From NCBI GenBank assembly GCA_002344965.1, contig DDUU01000029.1:98490-162489 (forward strand): DNA of 64,000 nucleotides, read 5' to 3'. This DNA is from Candidatus Tepidiaquacellales bacterium UBA2330. Its GTDB lineage: Bacteria > Bacteroidota > Ignavibacteria > Tepidaquicellales > Tepidaquicellaceae. Below the pieces are notes generated by a model that did no database searches, was not told where the DNA came from, and was given only the letters and a program-made list of their open reading frames with translations. The position numbers and the translations under genes are program-made. Below, in pieces: positions 1 to 7,704 of the stretch; position 1 is the first letter of the stretch, and every line of letters begins with the position of its first letter.

Positions 1-174
1 ATGATCCACAATTACAGCTTCGGTATTCGGCTTATAGCATTCCTGAAATATTCTCTCGTTCCAGTCGTGAAACGGTTCAGCCGAAGACTGCGGCTCGATC
101 TCATTTGTCCATGCATTTTCTCTCGGTGGCTGGTAAAAATGACCGTGTATACAGATATGTATATTTTTCTTCAT
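1..174 (-). CDS. GH57-like (DUF3536) glycoside hydrolase, N-terminal fragment
   Basis: The minus strand reads from ATG at 174 to the window edge without a stop, giving 58 residues. They contain the motif HGHFYQPPREN (residues 10-20), followed by EPQSSAEPFHDWNERI and ECYKPN. This is the typical start of the DUF3536 branch of the GH57-like superfamily, whose first beta-strand carries the H-x-H of the catalytic barrel. Known members are cytoplasmic alpha-glucan-type enzymes; the substrate cannot be told from this fragment. There is no signal peptide. The rest of the gene lies outside the window. The plus-strand reading of the same bases is not a gene. A dispersed repeat copy lies 102-226 nt upstream in the same orientation. 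Confidence 0.85.
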   Translation of the reverse strand, partial: MKKNIHICIHGHFYQPPRENAWTNEIEPQSSAEPFHDWNERIFQECYKPNTEAVIVDH

Positions 175-275
175 CGTAAAAGTTTTTTCTAAACTAAAAA
201 TAGTTATTTAAAAATGTTAGTAAGAAATATATATAATTACAGGTAAACTTCATCCTGTTAATATACTGTCTGTCA

Positions 276-400
276 CATCTGTCTAAAACGTTTAGATTTA
301 AAATTAAAGTTGTATCACTTTTATTGATCTTTCTTTTGACAGATCAAAAGAAAGATCAAAAGAAAAATCTCCGCTAATGAAAAATTGTTGGAATGACCGG
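276..400 (-). repeat. Dispersed hairpin element, copy 1 (short)
   Basis: Read on the minus strand, this stretch matches the 3' half of two longer copies at 20450-20690 and 54029-54281. It shares an AGCGGAGATTTTT block, then a hairpin, then a TTTAATTTTAAATCTAAACG-like tail. The hairpin (326-357) has perfect 14-base arms, GATCTTTCTTTTGA and its complement, around a 4-nt loop. It ends 151 nt before the start codon at 174. The rest of the 404-base gap (175-275 and 401-578) shows no gene; it should hold the divergent promoters for the two flanking genes. Confidence 0.7.
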
Positions 401-578
401 AAACGTTTGCGCTGCTGCTCCGTATATCTTCGTGTCTTTACTGTATTTTAAGATCCTGCGATATTAAAGAGACTTCGGTACAACTCAATAAAATATTCAA
501 TTATCTGATTTTAACTTATTTATAGACTAAAAATTGTTTTCAAAATAAACTATCTTTTTAAAATTAATTCATTTCACA

Positions 579-2393
579 TTGAGTAAAATTCAAAAGTATT
601 CGGTAGAAAAATTTTTTTCCATCAGGACAATTTTCGACTTCACAGTTTCAAAAGATGACAAAACTATATTTTTCATTACTAACACTTCCGGAAGTCCGCA
701 GATATGGTCTGTGCCGATAGAAGGCGGCTGGGCTGATCAGATCACCACATGGCATGATTCAGTAAAAGCGCTTTATCAAAATCCCAAGTCCAGGGAACTG
801 GTTTTTTTAAGCGACACGAAGGGCAATGAGAATCTTCAGATTTACAAACTTGATGAGTCAAACTCTGAAGTTACTCACCTTACAAAAGATTTTGCAGACT
901 CTCAGTGTTTTTTTCATTCATTCAATAAAAAAGGAAGCAAGTTTCTTTTCTCTACAAACAAAAGACTTAAATATAATTTCGACGTCTATCTTCAGGATTA
1001 TATTACCGGAGAGAATTTTCTTATAAAAGCTTTTGATGATCATTACCCTACGCATGCGGAATCATGGAGCAGCAACGAAAGATATATTACTTATGTAAAA
1101 TTTTACGGAAACATTAATATAGACATACTTCTTCACGATACCAAGAATGATACAATTGTAAACATTACCGAACATGATCCTGAGATCAATGTTTTTAATG
1201 CAGGTACGGAGTTTGATAAAAAGAATAACGGGTTTTATTTTATTTCTGATGAGGGAAGGGAATTTAAAGGAATAAAGTATTATGACATTAAAAAGAAAAA
1301 GAGCAAGTGGGTTATAAAGGAAAACTGGGACATAACAGGTTACGCCTTTTCACATGACAAAAACATTCTGGTATGGAATGTAAATGTAAACGGTAACAAC
1401 ACGCCGAAAGTAAAAAATCTGAAAACAGGTAAAACTCAGAAATTAAAACTGCCGAAAGGTAATTACAGTCATCTTACTTTTACGAATGATGATAAGAAGA
1501 TCGTTTTCAGCTGTGACAGTCCTTTGCATCCCGGAGATATTTTTGTTTATGACTTAAAGAAAAATACGTTTAAGCAGATCACTAATTCATTAGTCGGAGG
1601 TGTTTCAAAAAAAGGACTGACAAAACCGAGAGATATTTTTTATAAAAGTTTCGACGGTCTGAAAATTCACGGTTTACTTTACATACCGAAAGGTTTGAAG
1701 AAAGACGGTTCAAATCCTGCAATAGTCTGGCCGCACGGCGGACCGGAGCATCAGGAGATGCATAACTTCAGCAAATATGTTCAGATATTTTCAAATAACG
1801 GATACATAGTAATATGTCCGAATTTCAGGGGCAGCACCGGTTACGGAAAGACTTTTCAGAAGATGATATATAAGGACTGGGGCGGGGCGGAATTCAAAGA
1901 CGTTCTTCACAGCGTTGATTATCTTAAGAAAACCGGTTATGTAGATCCGAAAAAAATTGCAGTGGTCGGAGGAAGCTTCGGCGGTTTTATGTGTCTGACC
2001 TGCATTACAAAAGCTCCCGATATCTGGAGATGCGCTATTGATATTTTCGGACCTTCCGATCTTTTTACATTTGTTAATTCCGTACCGGAGCACTGGAAGA
2101 AAGGAACTGATAACTTAGTAGGAAATCCGGAAACAGACCGTGAACTTCTCAAGGAAAGATCACCGATAAATTTTGTCGATAATATAAAGTGTCCGCTTTT
2201 TGTCGTGCAGGGTAAGCATGATCCGAGAGTTGTTGTGGACGAATCCGAACAGATAGTCAATAAGCTGAAAGAAATGAATAAGCCCGTGGAATATATCCTT
2301 CTTGAAGACGAAGGTCACGGATTCAGTAAAGTTTCAAATCAGATAAAAGTATTCAAAGCGAAGATCGATTTTCTGGAAAAATATTTAAAGTAG
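579..2393 (+). CDS. S9 family prolyl oligopeptidase-type serine peptidase
   Basis: A 604-residue protein of the S9 (acylaminoacyl-peptidase/dipeptidyl-peptidase-like) family that cleaves short peptides. An N-terminal beta-propeller of WD40-like blades (about 20-350) is followed by an alpha/beta hydrolase domain (about 360-604). The catalytic triad is visible: Ser466 in GGSFGGF, Asp548 in GKHDPRV and His580 in DEGHGF. HGGPEHQ supplies the oxyanion region. There is no signal peptide, so it is probably cytoplasmic. The start is TTG at 579; no ATG fits in frame before the conserved N-terminus. carA starts 7 bases after its stop, suggesting co-transcription. Confidence 0.93.
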   Translation: MSKIQKYSVEKFFSIRTIFDFTVSKDDKTIFFITNTSGSPQIWSVPIEGGWADQITTWHDSVKALYQNPKSRELVFLSDTKGNENLQIYKLDESNSEVTHLTKDFADSQCFFHSFNKKGSKFLFSTNKRLKYNFDVYLQDYITGENFLIKAFDDHYPTHAESWSSNERYITYVKFYGNINIDILLHDTKNDTIVNITEHDPEINVFNAGTEFDKKNNGFYFISDEGREFKGIKYYDIKKKKSKWVIKENWDITGYAFSHDKNILVWNVNVNGNNTPKVKNLKTGKTQKLKLPKGNYSHLTFTNDDKKIVFSCDSPLHPGDIFVYDLKKNTFKQITNSLVGGVSKKGLTKPRDIFYKSFDGLKIHGLLYIPKGLKKDGSNPAIVWPHGGPEHQEMHNFSKYVQIFSNNGYIVICPNFRGSTGYGKTFQKMIYKDWGGAEFKDVLHSVDYLKKTGYVDPKKIAVVGGSFGGFMCLTCITKAPDIWRCAIDIFGPSDLFTFVNSVPEHWKKGTDNLVGNPETDRELLKERSPINFVDNIKCPLFVVQGKHDPRVVVDESEQIVNKLKEMNKPVEYILLEDEGHGFSKVSNQIKVFKAKIDFLEKYLK

Positions 2394-2400
2394 AAATTAA

Positions 2401-3483
2401 TTGTCAAAAGGTAAGCTGGTTTTAGAAAACGGAGTGACATTCGAAGGAACGCTTTTCGGATACAAAGGCGGCGCATCCGGCGAAGTCGTTTTCAATACTT
2501 CTCTTACCGGCTATCAGGAGATCCTCACTGATCCGTCCTATTCTGGACAGATTATAATAATGACATATCCGCTTATCGGAAATTACGGAGTGAATGAAAC
2601 TGACATCGAATCAGAAAAAATTCAGGCGGCAGGATTTGTAGTGGGTAATTACGAGGATGAATGGAGCAACTTTGAAGGAAGTCATTCGCTGGATAATTAT
2701 CTGAAGAAATATCGTATTCCAGGAATATTCGGTATCGATACAAGAGCATTAACAAAAATGATAAGAAGCGAAGGTTCGATGAGAGGAATTATATCCGATG
2801 ACAGCGTAAGCGATAAAAATCTTCTTGAGAAAGTTCTTAAGACGCCATCCATGTCAGGTCTGGACCTGGTAAAAAAAGTCACAACTCAGGATTCATATAT
2901 TCTCAAATCAAAAAAACCGAAATACCGAATTGCTGTTTATGATTACGGAATAAAGAAAAACATTTTGAGAGAGTTTCTGAAATTTAATACGGAGCTGAAA
3001 GTATTCAGAGCTGATACGGATCACAGCGAAGTGCTTGATTACAAACCTCACGGCATTTTTCTTTCAAACGGTCCCGGCGATCCGGGAGCTGTTACCTATG
3101 CAATAGAAAATATTAAAAATCTTATACCTGCAAAAATTCCGATATTCGGAATCTGTCTTGGTCATCAGCTTATTGCTCTTGCACTGGAAGGTAAAACATA
3201 TAAATTAAAATTCGGACACAGAGGCGGTAATCATCCCGTAAAGAATCTTGATAAAAATAAAATTGAGATCACGGCACAGAATCACGGATTCGCAGTTGAT
3301 GAAAATTCACTGAATTCTGAAACAGTAAAGATCACACATACAAATCTTTATGACAATACCAACGAAGGTCTTCGTCATAGAAATTTTCCGGTAATGTCTG
3401 TTCAATATCATCCTGAATCATCACCCGGTCCGAATGACAGCAAGTATCTGTTTGATGAGTTTATGAATATTGTTCAGAAATAA
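2401..3483 (+). CDS. carA: Carbamoyl-phosphate synthase small subunit
   Basis: Glutamine-hydrolysing subunit (360 aa) that feeds ammonia to CarB for carbamoyl phosphate in arginine and pyrimidine synthesis. The N-terminal CPSase domain opens with the canonical LVLENGVTFEGTLFG and contains FNTSLTGYQEILTDPSY. The C-terminal class I glutamine amidotransferase carries the nucleophile Cys252 in GICLGHQ and the His337/Glu339 pair in QYHPESSPGP. The TTG start at 2401 is forced by an in-frame TAA directly before it. carB is not in the window, so the two subunits are not encoded side by side here. Confidence 0.97.
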   Translation: MSKGKLVLENGVTFEGTLFGYKGGASGEVVFNTSLTGYQEILTDPSYSGQIIIMTYPLIGNYGVNETDIESEKIQAAGFVVGNYEDEWSNFEGSHSLDNYLKKYRIPGIFGIDTRALTKMIRSEGSMRGIISDDSVSDKNLLEKVLKTPSMSGLDLVKKVTTQDSYILKSKKPKYRIAVYDYGIKKNILREFLKFNTELKVFRADTDHSEVLDYKPHGIFLSNGPGDPGAVTYAIENIKNLIPAKIPIFGICLGHQLIALALEGKTYKLKFGHRGGNHPVKNLDKNKIEITAQNHGFAVDENSLNSETVKITHTNLYDNTNEGLRHRNFPVMSVQYHPESSPGPNDSKYLFDEFMNIVQK

Positions 3484-3543
3484 ATTTGTAATGAAATTTA
3501 ATTATTCAGTATTTTTTTTTTCAATTTTATAATCTTTTAATAA

Positions 3544-4422
3544 TTGAGTAAAATTATTGACGGAAAAGAAATTTCCTCCCATATTAAAAGCGAAGTCAGA
3601 TCTGAAACTGAAATTCTCAAAAAGGAAAAAAACGTTACTCCGGGACTTGCATTTATCATAGCTGGTGAAGATCCCGCTTCACGTGTATATGTAAAAAACA
3701 AAGGCAAAGCCTGTGATGAAGCAGGGTTTTATTCCGTAACGGAAGCAGTTCCGGGCGATATCACAGAGTCAGGGTTACTTGATCTGATAAGAAGATTTAA
3801 CTCTGATGAAAAAATACACGGCATTCTCGTTCAGCTTCCCCTTCCCGCTCATATTGATCAGAAAAAAATCATAGAAGCGATTGATTATAAAAAGGATGTT
3901 GACGGATTTCATCCTGTCAATGCCGGGAAATTATCCATAGGAGATAAATGCTTTATACCGTGTACGCCGTTCGGCATTACTGAAATGCTGCGAAGAAAAA
4001 ATATTAAAACCGAAGGAATGCGCGCCGTAATAATCGGCAGGAGCAATATTGTAGGCAAGCCGGTTGCTTCGCTGCTGCTAAGACCGGAATTCAACTGCAC
4101 TGTTACAGTATGTCACAGCAGGACCCCGGATCTAAAAAGCGTAACTTCGGAAGCGGATATACTGATCGCCGCTATCGGCAGAGCTGATTTTGTAAAAAGA
4201 GATTTCATAAAGGAAGGAAGCGTCATTATAGATGTCGGAATCAACCGAACGGAGGACAAAGAAACGAAATCGGGATATAAAATCACAGGAGACGTAGATT
4301 ACAAAGACTGTTTTGATAAATGCGGAATGATTACGCCGGTCCCCGGCGGAGTCGGACCGATGACAATTGCGATGCTTCTGAGAAATACTCTTGACGCCGC
4401 GAAAGGAAAAATTTATGACTGA
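3544..4422 (+). CDS. folD: Bifunctional methylenetetrahydrofolate dehydrogenase / methenyl-THF cyclohydrolase
   Basis: A 292-residue cytoplasmic one-carbon enzyme interconverting 5,10-methylene-, methenyl- and 10-formyl-THF. Catalytic Lys53 sits in YVKNKGKACDEAG. The substrate loop VQLPLPAHID, the motif DVDGFHPVNAGKL and the NADP-binding IIGRSNIVGKPVASLL are all present, as is the C-terminal TPVPGGVGPMT. It has a TTG start with the same first bases as the S9 gene (TTGAGTAAAATT). Its last 8 bases overlap prmA, so the two are probably translationally coupled. Confidence 0.97.
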   Translation: MSKIIDGKEISSHIKSEVRSETEILKKEKNVTPGLAFIIAGEDPASRVYVKNKGKACDEAGFYSVTEAVPGDITESGLLDLIRRFNSDEKIHGILVQLPLPAHIDQKKIIEAIDYKKDVDGFHPVNAGKLSIGDKCFIPCTPFGITEMLRRKNIKTEGMRAVIIGRSNIVGKPVASLLLRPEFNCTVTVCHSRTPDLKSVTSEADILIAAIGRADFVKRDFIKEGSVIIDVGINRTEDKETKSGYKITGDVDYKDCFDKCGMITPVPGGVGPMTIAMLLRNTLDAAKGKIYD

Positions 4423-5266
4423 AAAATATTATGAGATAAAAATCGCTTTTAATGACTCCAGTTACGATGACATAATGAATGTTCTTTATATGGAGGGAAT
4501 TGAAAACATACTTGAAGAAGAAGGTCAGTTAATAATAAATTTACCTTCGGATTCCAAAGATCAGATCCCAATGCTCCGCAAATCACTTGAGATCACGGGA
4601 CTTATCGGTAAAAAAGATTTTTCATTCAGACTGATGGATAATAAGAACTGGAACGAGGAATGGGAGAAAACAATAGAACCGGTTTTAATAGACAACAGAA
4701 TAATTATTTATCCTTCATGGAAGGAACATGAATTAAAAGAAACCGAAGGAAAAATTCTCATTCAGATAGATCCGAAGATGTCATTCGGTACCGGACACAA
4801 TGAGACGACTCAGCTTGTGCTCGAACTAATGTCAAAGTACGTAGAGGGAAAAGAAGAGAAGCTTTTTGATTTCGGCTGCGGGACGGGAATTCTTTCCATA
4901 GCCGGAATAAAACTCGGCGCAGCGAAAGCGGTTGCAGTGGATATTGACGAAGATTCCGTTCTGAATGCAAAAGAATATGCTGAAGTAAATAATGTTCACG
5001 ACAAAATTAAATTCATCAAAGGAAGTATCGGCGAAGTAAAAGGCGAATCGTTTGATATTGTCTGCGCAAATATAATAAGGAGCGTGATCACAGATAATAT
5101 TGAAGCTGTTTCGGAATTAATGGAACCCGGCGGAAAATTATTCCTGTCAGGAATTCTGATAAGCGAAGATCAGGAAATTCTGGAATATCTAACGCAGTAT
5201 GATTTTGAGGTGGCGGATATACAGATGAGTGCGGAATGGATAGGTATTTATGCTCTGAAAATCTAA
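4415..5266 (+). CDS. prmA: Ribosomal protein L11 methyltransferase
   Basis: A 283-residue SAM-dependent methyltransferase that trimethylates ribosomal protein L11. The N-terminal substrate-recognition domain (about 1-90) is followed by NWNEEWEKTIEPV, the linker motif of PrmA, and by PKMSFGTGHNETTQL. The class I SAM motif LFDFGCGTGILSIAG and the catalytic-loop-like VCANII follow. I chose ATG 4415, which overlaps the folD stop; an upstream in-frame start at 4391 would add eight non-conserved residues inside folD. Confidence 0.93.
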   Translation: MTEKYYEIKIAFNDSSYDDIMNVLYMEGIENILEEEGQLIINLPSDSKDQIPMLRKSLEITGLIGKKDFSFRLMDNKNWNEEWEKTIEPVLIDNRIIIYPSWKEHELKETEGKILIQIDPKMSFGTGHNETTQLVLELMSKYVEGKEEKLFDFGCGTGILSIAGIKLGAAKAVAVDIDEDSVLNAKEYAEVNNVHDKIKFIKGSIGEVKGESFDIVCANIIRSVITDNIEAVSELMEPGGKLFLSGILISEDQEILEYLTQYDFEVADIQMSAEWIGIYALKI

Positions 5267-5328
5267 ATGTTTGTTTAAGAATAATTCCCGAAATACTTTC
5301 ATGACTTTTATAATCACTGATAATAATA

Positions 5329-5336
5329 TACTTTTG
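5329..5336 (+). promoter_or_regulatory. Candidate -7 promoter box (TAnnTTTG) before mscL
   Basis: TACTTTTG matches the Bacteroidota -7 consensus TAnnTTTG exactly and lies 21 nt before the mscL ATG. No clear -33 TTG is seen at the usual spacing, so this is a weak call from one box and its position. Confidence 0.35.
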
Positions 5337-5357
5337 TAAAAAAATTTAAATACAATT

Positions 5358-5729
5358 ATGTTAAACGAATTTAAGGAATTCATCTCAAAGGGAAATGCTC
5401 TTGACCTTGCAATCGGTGTTATCATCGGCGGGGCATTCGGGGCGATTGTTAATTCTACTGTTTCTGATCTTTTTATGCCGCTGATCGGGATAATACTCGG
5501 CGGAATTGATTTCAGCGGACTTTCGGTAACTATCGGCAGCGCCGTTTTACCGTACGGCAAGCTTATACAGGCAATTATAAATTTTCTGATAATAGGATTT
5601 GTGTTATTTCTGATAGTAAAAGGAATAAATAAATTCAGAACCAAAGAAGAAGAAGCGCCGCCGCCTGAGCCGACAAACGAGGAAAAACTCTTAACCGAAA
5701 TCAGAGACGTACTTAAGTCCGGAAAGTAA
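5358..5729 (+). CDS. mscL: Large-conductance mechanosensitive channel
   Basis: A 123-residue inner-membrane channel that opens under turgor to release solutes. The N-terminal amphipathic helix and first membrane segment, FKEFISKGNALDLAIGVIIG, are highly typical, with the gate region GGAFGAIVNSTVSDLFMPLI. A second membrane segment lies near 74-92, and a charged C-terminal helix ends the protein after a run of Glu and Pro. Length and order match the family. It has its own promoter candidate and stands alone. Confidence 0.96.
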   Translation: MLNEFKEFISKGNALDLAIGVIIGGAFGAIVNSTVSDLFMPLIGIILGGIDFSGLSVTIGSAVLPYGKLIQAIINFLIIGFVLFLIVKGINKFRTKEEEAPPPEPTNEEKLLTEIRDVLKSGK

Positions 5730-5796
5730 AAATTGTAATAAAATTTGTATTTAAATACAAAAATGAATTACATATTTTAAAGGAAATTTAACACAA

Positions 5797-6444
5797 ATGG
5801 CTAAGTTCGTATCAAATAAAAATGAAACTATAAGATTATTCAAGAATCCATTTCTTGAATATTTTTCTCATATACATCCTGCTACACCTCTTTTTGTATT
5901 CATTCCTGTTATAATTGCTACTGCATATTTCGGATCTGAAAATATTTCTGTTCTTGCATCTGTAATAAGTTTCTTCTCGGGAATACTTCTCTGGACTTTA
6001 ATGGAATATGTGATTCACAGATGGGCTTTTCATTATCACCCGAAATCTGAAACGGGAAAGAGAGTTCACTTTCTCGTTCACGGGATACATCACGATTATC
6101 CGAGAGACGCAACGAGACTTGTAATGCCTTTGCTTGTTAGCTTACCTCTCGCTACGATATTCTTCCTTTTATTCAAACTGATTTTCGGAGATTATTATCT
6201 TTCAATATTTTCAGGATTTGTCCTTGGTTATGTTGCCTATGATTCGATCCATTACGCCACGCATCATTTTAAGATGAACAGTAAAATAGGAAAATTTCTG
6301 AAAGTCTATCATCTCAAACATCATTACGGAGATGATCAGACAGCTTACGGCGTCAGCAATCCGCTCTGGGATTATATACTCGGTACGGTACCCGATCACA
6401 TAAAAGACAAGAGCGTAATTGAAATAGACGAAAAGAGCCGGTAG
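5797..6444 (+). CDS. Fatty acid hydroxylase superfamily membrane protein
   Basis: A 215-residue integral membrane protein with about four membrane segments and the histidine clusters of the diiron sterol desaturase/fatty acid hydroxylase superfamily. The clusters are HRWAFHYHP, HGIHHDYPRD, HYATHH and HLKHHYGDD. The arrangement resembles fatty acid 2-hydroxylase (FA2H/Scs7 type), which hydroxylates sphingolipid or other acyl chains using O2. Lipid 2-hydroxylation in the outer membrane is therefore a reasonable inference, but the true substrate is unknown. The ATG start at 5797 follows an AAAGGAAA-type ribosome-binding site. Confidence 0.88.
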   Translation: MAKFVSNKNETIRLFKNPFLEYFSHIHPATPLFVFIPVIIATAYFGSENISVLASVISFFSGILLWTLMEYVIHRWAFHYHPKSETGKRVHFLVHGIHHDYPRDATRLVMPLLVSLPLATIFFLLFKLIFGDYYLSIFSGFVLGYVAYDSIHYATHHFKMNSKIGKFLKVYHLKHHYGDDQTAYGVSNPLWDYILGTVPDHIKDKSVIEIDEKSR

Positions 6445-6465
6445 TTTTTCAGACAATAATGTTTT

Positions 6466-6512
6466 AACCCCTTTTTAAATTTTTTTACTGATTTGCAAAA
6501 GGGGTTTTTTAT
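6466..6512 (+). terminator. Intrinsic terminator after the fatty acid hydroxylase
   Basis: AACCCCTTTT (6466-6475) pairs with AAAAGGGGTT (6497-6506) and is followed by a T-run. It ends the hydroxylase transcript and overlaps a possible upstream start of the next gene, which supports the later ATG at 6565. Confidence 0.75.
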
Positions 6513-6564
6513 TTTTATAAATAAAATTTTATCCTTATATAAAATTCAATTCCACTTTTCCATT

Positions 6565-6930
6565 ATGAAAAATAATTTATTTGAAAGACCGCAAGATCTG
6601 AACGACAAGTTTGAACATTTTCTGACATTATTTCCTGACAATATTGAAAGTGAAAACTATAATGACAGTGACGAAAATAAAAGCGGTATTCAAATCGAAA
6701 GAATAATTTCCGCAGGTCACATAACTCCGGAAGGCAGGTGGCTTGAACAGGAAAAAAACGAATGGGTAATCCTGATTAAAGGAAATGCTGATATATTATT
6801 TTTTGATGAAAGTAAATTTCTATTGAATGCAGGAGATCATCTTTTCATACCTGCAGGAGTAAAGCACAGAGTAACAAAAACTTCCTCTGACCCGGAGTGC
6901 ATCTGGCTTGCTGTTCATTTCAAGTCTTAA
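6565..6930 (+). CDS. Cupin domain protein
   Basis: A 121-residue single-domain cupin. GHITPEGRWLEQEKNEWV and GDHLFIPAGVKHRV match the two cupin motifs, including the metal-binding His and Glu residues. Small one-domain cupins of this type (IERI.S.GH.TPEG...) are common and mostly of unknown function. An in-frame TTG at 6493 exists but lies within the terminator stem, so ATG 6565 is preferred. No signal peptide. Confidence 0.85.
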   Translation: MKNNLFERPQDLNDKFEHFLTLFPDNIESENYNDSDENKSGIQIERIISAGHITPEGRWLEQEKNEWVILIKGNADILFFDESKFLLNAGDHLFIPAGVKHRVTKTSSDPECIWLAVHFKS

Positions 6931-7085
6931 TTCTGTTTTTATTCCTTCCCGATTGTGAACGCCTTATTTTGTAATAATATCATGTGAAAAACCAATTCTT
7001 CTTCATCATTAACTAAGTTTAAAATTCTTTTCAATTTTCTTAAATTCTTAAAACTAATTTTTTATCAAATACCAAAACAACCGAT

Positions 7086-7619
7086 ATGAATAAATTTTTC
7101 TCAGCCGGACTCTGTGTAATATTTCTCAGCATTATTTATATTTCATGCGGAAACAACTCACCGGAAAATTATTTTAATATTGCGGTTTTAAATACCAACA
7201 GACTTTCAGGATTTGCCGGGAACGGAATGCTAAGGCAGCTCGAATCGCCTTCAGAGATAATGACCGGCGAAAATAATGAGACCGCCGCCATGAAAAGCGT
7301 TGATATTGTAAATTCACAGATCGAATTTCTTGAAACTAATTTAAGCAAGCTGAAAGAACTGAAACCAACGGATGATACAAAAGAAATGCTTGACGCTTCG
7401 CTTGCGCTGCATGAATATGTTTTACCTGTTTTTAAAAATGAATATACTCAGTTAGCCGGATTGTATGACAGCCGCGCATCCGAAGATAAGATCAGCGCTT
7501 TGTCCGGTTCCATAAAAGATAAATATTTGAAAGGATATGAAGACAAATACAATAAACTTATCGCGGCCGGAAAACTATATGCTGAAAAAAATAATATTAA
7601 AGTTAACTGGGGAAACTGA
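7086..7619 (+). CDS. Hypothetical lipoprotein
   Basis: A 177-residue protein starting with a lipoprotein signal peptide ending in YIS-Cys21. The mature part is mostly helical and charged, with a likely long helix around 80-125 (repeated Glu, Leu and Lys). No catalytic motif is recognisable. It lies 85 bases before a large cyclase/NTPase gene on the same strand, but a shared function cannot be inferred. Confidence 0.75.
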   Translation: MNKFFSAGLCVIFLSIIYISCGNNSPENYFNIAVLNTNRLSGFAGNGMLRQLESPSEIMTGENNETAAMKSVDIVNSQIEFLETNLSKLKELKPTDDTKEMLDASLALHEYVLPVFKNEYTQLAGLYDSRASEDKISALSGSIKDKYLKGYEDKYNKLIAAGKLYAEKNNIKVNWGN

Positions 7620-7704
7620 AAATAAAATCTGACTTTTCAACCCGGGAAGTTTAGTCTGTCTATCGGAAAATGTTTTATTGCTTTTTTATAAATGACATTT
7701 GTAA

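Noticed and set aside
1..192. Plus-strand open frame of 63 codons
   Set aside because: It is the antisense of the clearly conserved DUF3536 fragment on the minus strand.
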